Source of the DNA: Peptococcaceae bacterium | Lineage (GTDB): Bacteria; Bacillota; Desulfitobacteriia; Desulfitobacteriales; Syntrophobotulaceae | Length of the DNA stretch: 7,368 nucleotides | NCBI GenBank assembly: GCA_012523535.1 | Contig: JAAYII010000400.1 | Location: forward strand, 1 to 7,368 | Reading direction: 5' to 3' | Part shown: positions 6,345-7,368 of the stretch, one piece after another | Numbering within the stretch: position 1 is the first letter of the stretch | Layout: every line of letters starts with the position of its first letter | The notes under the pieces: generated by a model | Told to the model about the DNA's origin: nothing | The model's input: the letters and a program-made list of their open reading frames with translations, nothing else | Databases searched by the model: none | Program-made: the position numbers and the translations under genes

Positions 6345-6614
6345 TTGCATTTGCTTAAAAACGTAACCTATGAAAGCATCCTGCCTTACCAAGGTAGGCA
6401 AGCAACACTGTTCCTGAGGGACGGCAGTCAATATACCGGGCAGATAGTGCAAGTCTATCGCGACGGTATTTTATTCCATTCTTCTAATCCCGGTTTCTTT
6501 TTTTTACCTTTCGCCGCTATAGCCCTTCTGGCATTATCTTTCGGAGTCGGTTATAGTATCGGGCGCAGTTCTTATCCCTGGTATGGTTGGTACGGCCCAT
6601 ATCCTTATTATTAA
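6345..6614 (+). CDS. Small membrane protein with SH3/LSm-like N-terminus and aromatic tail, unknown function
   Basis: Not recognised as a named family. The best start is the TTG at 6345, nine bases after AGGAGGT (6329-6335); an in-frame TTG at 6321 lies upstream of that ribosome binding site and is unlikely. The 89-residue product has three parts. Residues 10-44 contain YQGRQATLFLRDGSQYTGQIVQVYRDGILF, a short beta-rich stretch resembling the Sm1-like half of LSm/SH3-type barrels. Residues 50-72 are one hydrophobic segment with small residues, GFFFLPFAAIALLALSFGVG, likely membrane-spanning. The tail is YPWYGWYGPYPYY. Similar small barrel-plus-tyrosine-rich layouts occur in spore or envelope proteins of Bacillus relatives, so an envelope or spore role is possible but unproven. 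It ends 80 bases before a terminator and probably shares the murI transcript. Confidence 0.7.
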   Translation: MHLLKNVTYESILPYQGRQATLFLRDGSQYTGQIVQVYRDGILFHSSNPGFFFLPFAAIALLALSFGVGYSIGRSSYPWYGWYGPYPYY

Positions 6615-6615
6615 A

Positions 6616-6688
6616 AGTGTCTTATAAAAAATATCTTGCAAGTGAAAATATTTTGCAAGTGAAAGTGTCTTGCAAGTAAAAATGTCTC
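6616..6688. repeat. 17-bp tandem repeat, three copies plus one degenerate
   Basis: The core TTGCAAGT recurs exactly every 17 bases, at 6636, 6653 and 6670, followed by GAAAA, GAAAG and AAAAA. The flanking GTGTCTT also appears in a shortened first unit at 6617-6623. In two copies the core lies in the 8-bp palindrome CTTGCAAG. The unit is not a multiple of three and lies right after the stop of the small membrane protein gene, so it is non-coding. Confidence 0.8.
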
Positions 6689-6693
6689 CCATG

Positions 6694-6726
6694 GAGGTGG
6701 CGAATTATATTTCGTTGCCTCTTTTT
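6694..6726 (+). terminator. Intrinsic terminator after the murI unit
   Basis: An 11-bp stem with three G-T pairs (6694-6704 with 6711-6721), a six-base loop TTATAT and a T run at 6722-6726. It closes the murI-small protein transcript and isolates the iron locus downstream. Confidence 0.85.
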
Positions 6727-6803
6727 ATATGATAAACATACATGTTTGCTCCGGTTCGGGAGAAAATATTTGCCGGGGATGGAAAGAAAGTTTTCAGATG
6801 TTA

Positions 6804-6853
6804 TTGACTTTGGGACAAAAAAAGTTAATAATTAATTTGGCGAATATGATAAT
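6804..6853 (+). promoter_or_regulatory. Promoter region of feoA (two possible readings)
   Basis: One reading is TTGACT (6804-6809), 16 bp, TAATAA (6826-6831), with the Fur box just after the start point. The other is TTAATA (6825-6830), 17 bp, GATAAT (6848-6853), with the Fur box lying on the -10 element. Either would allow repression by Fur; the sequence alone does not decide. Confidence 0.5.
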
Positions 6854-6861
6854 CGTTATCA
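6847..6861 (+). promoter_or_regulatory. Fur box upstream of feoA
   Basis: TGATAATCGTTATCA matches the 7-1-7 Bacillus Fur consensus (TGATAATNATTATCA) at all but one position. It lies 25 bases before feoA, where bound Fe(II)-Fur would block transcription when iron is sufficient. Confidence 0.85.
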
Positions 6862-6885
6862 AAGAGATTAGCAGGAGAGACCGCT

Positions 6886-7125
6886 ATGGAAAAAAATATT
6901 CTTACTCTGGATCAAATTCCCGTCAACGCCCACGGCGTAATTATGGGCATGAATACGGACAACATTTTTAAAAAGAAATTAACCAATATGGGTTTGGTGG
7001 AAGGAACAGAATTTAAAGTGAACGGTAGGGCTCCTTTGGGTGATCCGATTGAGATTTCCTTGCGCGGTTATAAACTGGCTATCAGAAAAAATGACGCCAA
7101 AAAGATTATGGTAAAAAAAATATGA
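6886..7125 (+). CDS. feoA: Ferrous iron transport protein A (FeoA)
   Basis: Small cytosolic SH3-like partner of the FeoB iron transporter. The 79-residue product has the FeoA pattern: LDQIPVNAHGVIMGMN at the N-terminus (8-23), KKLTNMGLVEGTEFKV (30-45), and the hallmark APLGDPIEISLRGYKLAIRK (49-68). The length is normal for a stand-alone FeoA. The start follows AGGAGAG (6873-6879) at a good distance. The preceding Fur box and the feoB gene downstream confirm the assignment. An overlapping frame at 6729-6971 has no ribosome binding site and is not a gene. Confidence 0.95.
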   Translation: MEKNILTLDQIPVNAHGVIMGMNTDNIFKKKLTNMGLVEGTEFKVNGRAPLGDPIEISLRGYKLAIRKNDAKKIMVKKI

Positions 7126-7129
7126 GTAT

Positions 7130-7157
7130 TTGAAAAAAACCATTTAATTGATAATAA
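7130..7157 (+). promoter_or_regulatory. Possible separate promoter for feoB
   Basis: TTGAAA (7130-7135), a 16-bp spacer and TAATAA (7152-7157), overlapping the Fur box at 7150-7168. This would let feoB be transcribed apart from feoA while still under iron control. AT-rich surroundings make chance matches likely. Confidence 0.4.
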
Positions 7158-7168
7158 TTATTATTATC
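7150..7168 (+). promoter_or_regulatory. Second Fur box, between feoA and feoB
   Basis: GATAATAATTATTATTATC is a perfect 9-1-9 palindrome close to the classical 19-bp Fur box. The 15-mer from 7149 also fits the 7-1-7 form with one mismatch. It lies 25 bases after the feoA stop and 44 before the feoB start, an unusual place if feoA and feoB formed one simple operon. Confidence 0.8.
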
Positions 7169-7212
7169 TATAAACCCCAAAATAAAATAAAACTCGGAGT
7201 TAGATAAGGAAA

Positions 7213-7368
7213 ATGAAAGATCAATTAACTATTGCTTTAATAGGAAATCCAAATTGCGGCAAGACAAGTTTGTTTAACGTTCTTACCGGATCCCGGCAAC
7301 ACGTCGGCAATTGGCCGGGAGTCACGGTGGAGAGAATTGAAGGTCATGCCAAATATAAAGGGCAAGAT
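7213..7368 (+). CDS. feoB: Ferrous iron transport protein B (FeoB), 3' end outside window
   Basis: Membrane Fe(II) transporter with an N-terminal G-protein domain; only the first 52 residues are present. The P-loop (G1) GNPNCGKTS lies at 11-19, followed by LFNVLTGSRQHVGNWPGVTVE (20-40), the standard FeoB sequence containing the switch I/G2 threonine (Thr38). The membrane part lies outside the window. The ribosome binding site is weak (AAGGA at 7206-7210, very close to the ATG), so some translation may depend on the upstream context. It follows feoA by 87 bases, with a Fur box in the gap. Confidence 0.96.
   Translation, partial: MKDQLTIALIGNPNCGKTSLFNVLTGSRQHVGNWPGVTVERIEGHAKYKGQD

Noticed and set aside
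6729..6971. 80-codon open frame before and into feoA
   Set aside because: It starts right at the terminator without a ribosome binding site, runs across the Fur box and promoter, and its C-terminus is an out-of-frame reading of feoA.

Overview
The window looks like a stretch of a Gram-positive, low-to-moderate GC Firmicutes chromosome, most likely a clostridial lineage. The pointers are strong AGGAGG-type ribosome binding sites, GTG/TTG-compatible starts, a T-box leader with a leucine specifier, sigma-A type promoters, Bacillus-style 7-1-7 Fur boxes and the gene families present. No species can be named from the sequence alone. No transposon, CRISPR array, tRNA or rRNA was seen.

Left part (1-1437): a gene running in from the left edge encodes an NlpC/P60-CHAP-like amidase closest in motif layout to the amidase domain of glutathionylspermidine synthetase/amidase. 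It is followed by a monocistronic-looking, divergent cis-prenyltransferase (UppS-like) that is short and has several substituted active-site positions.

Middle part (1438-4384): a strong promoter drives a complete T-box riboswitch. It has a CUC leucine specifier, a UGGU tRNA-end bulge, an antiterminator and a 12-bp terminator. It controls leuA (2-isopropylmalate synthase), whose last 44 bases overlap the start of an RluA-family pseudouridine synthase gene, so the rRNA/tRNA-modifying enzyme is probably transcribed under leucine-starvation control. A hairpin at 4354-4384 separates this operon from the convergent speD.

speD (minus strand, 5260-4445) encodes an E. coli-type S-adenosylmethionine decarboxylase. 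It is full length and in one frame except for a single in-frame TAA thirteen codons after the pyruvoyl-forming serine. This is the most striking anomaly in the window: a fresh nonsense mutation, a sequencing error or, less likely, readthrough. It has its own good promoter, divergent from that of murI.

Right part (5521-7368): murI (glutamate racemase) is followed, 44 bases later, by a small unknown protein with an SH3/LSm-like N-terminus, one membrane segment and an aromatic tail. A 17-bp tandem repeat array and a terminator come next. Then comes an iron-uptake locus: a Fur box before feoA, a second, perfectly palindromic Fur box between feoA and feoB, and the start of feoB cut by the right edge.

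Taken together these are mostly housekeeping and nutrient-responsive genes (leucine supply, polyamine synthesis, cell-wall D-glutamate, ferrous iron import). No clear novel multi-gene system is visible. The points that deserve a second look are the interrupted speD, the divergent prenyltransferase, the Glu-to-Gln change in the amidase triad, the T-box linked pseudouridine synthase and the doubled Fur control.
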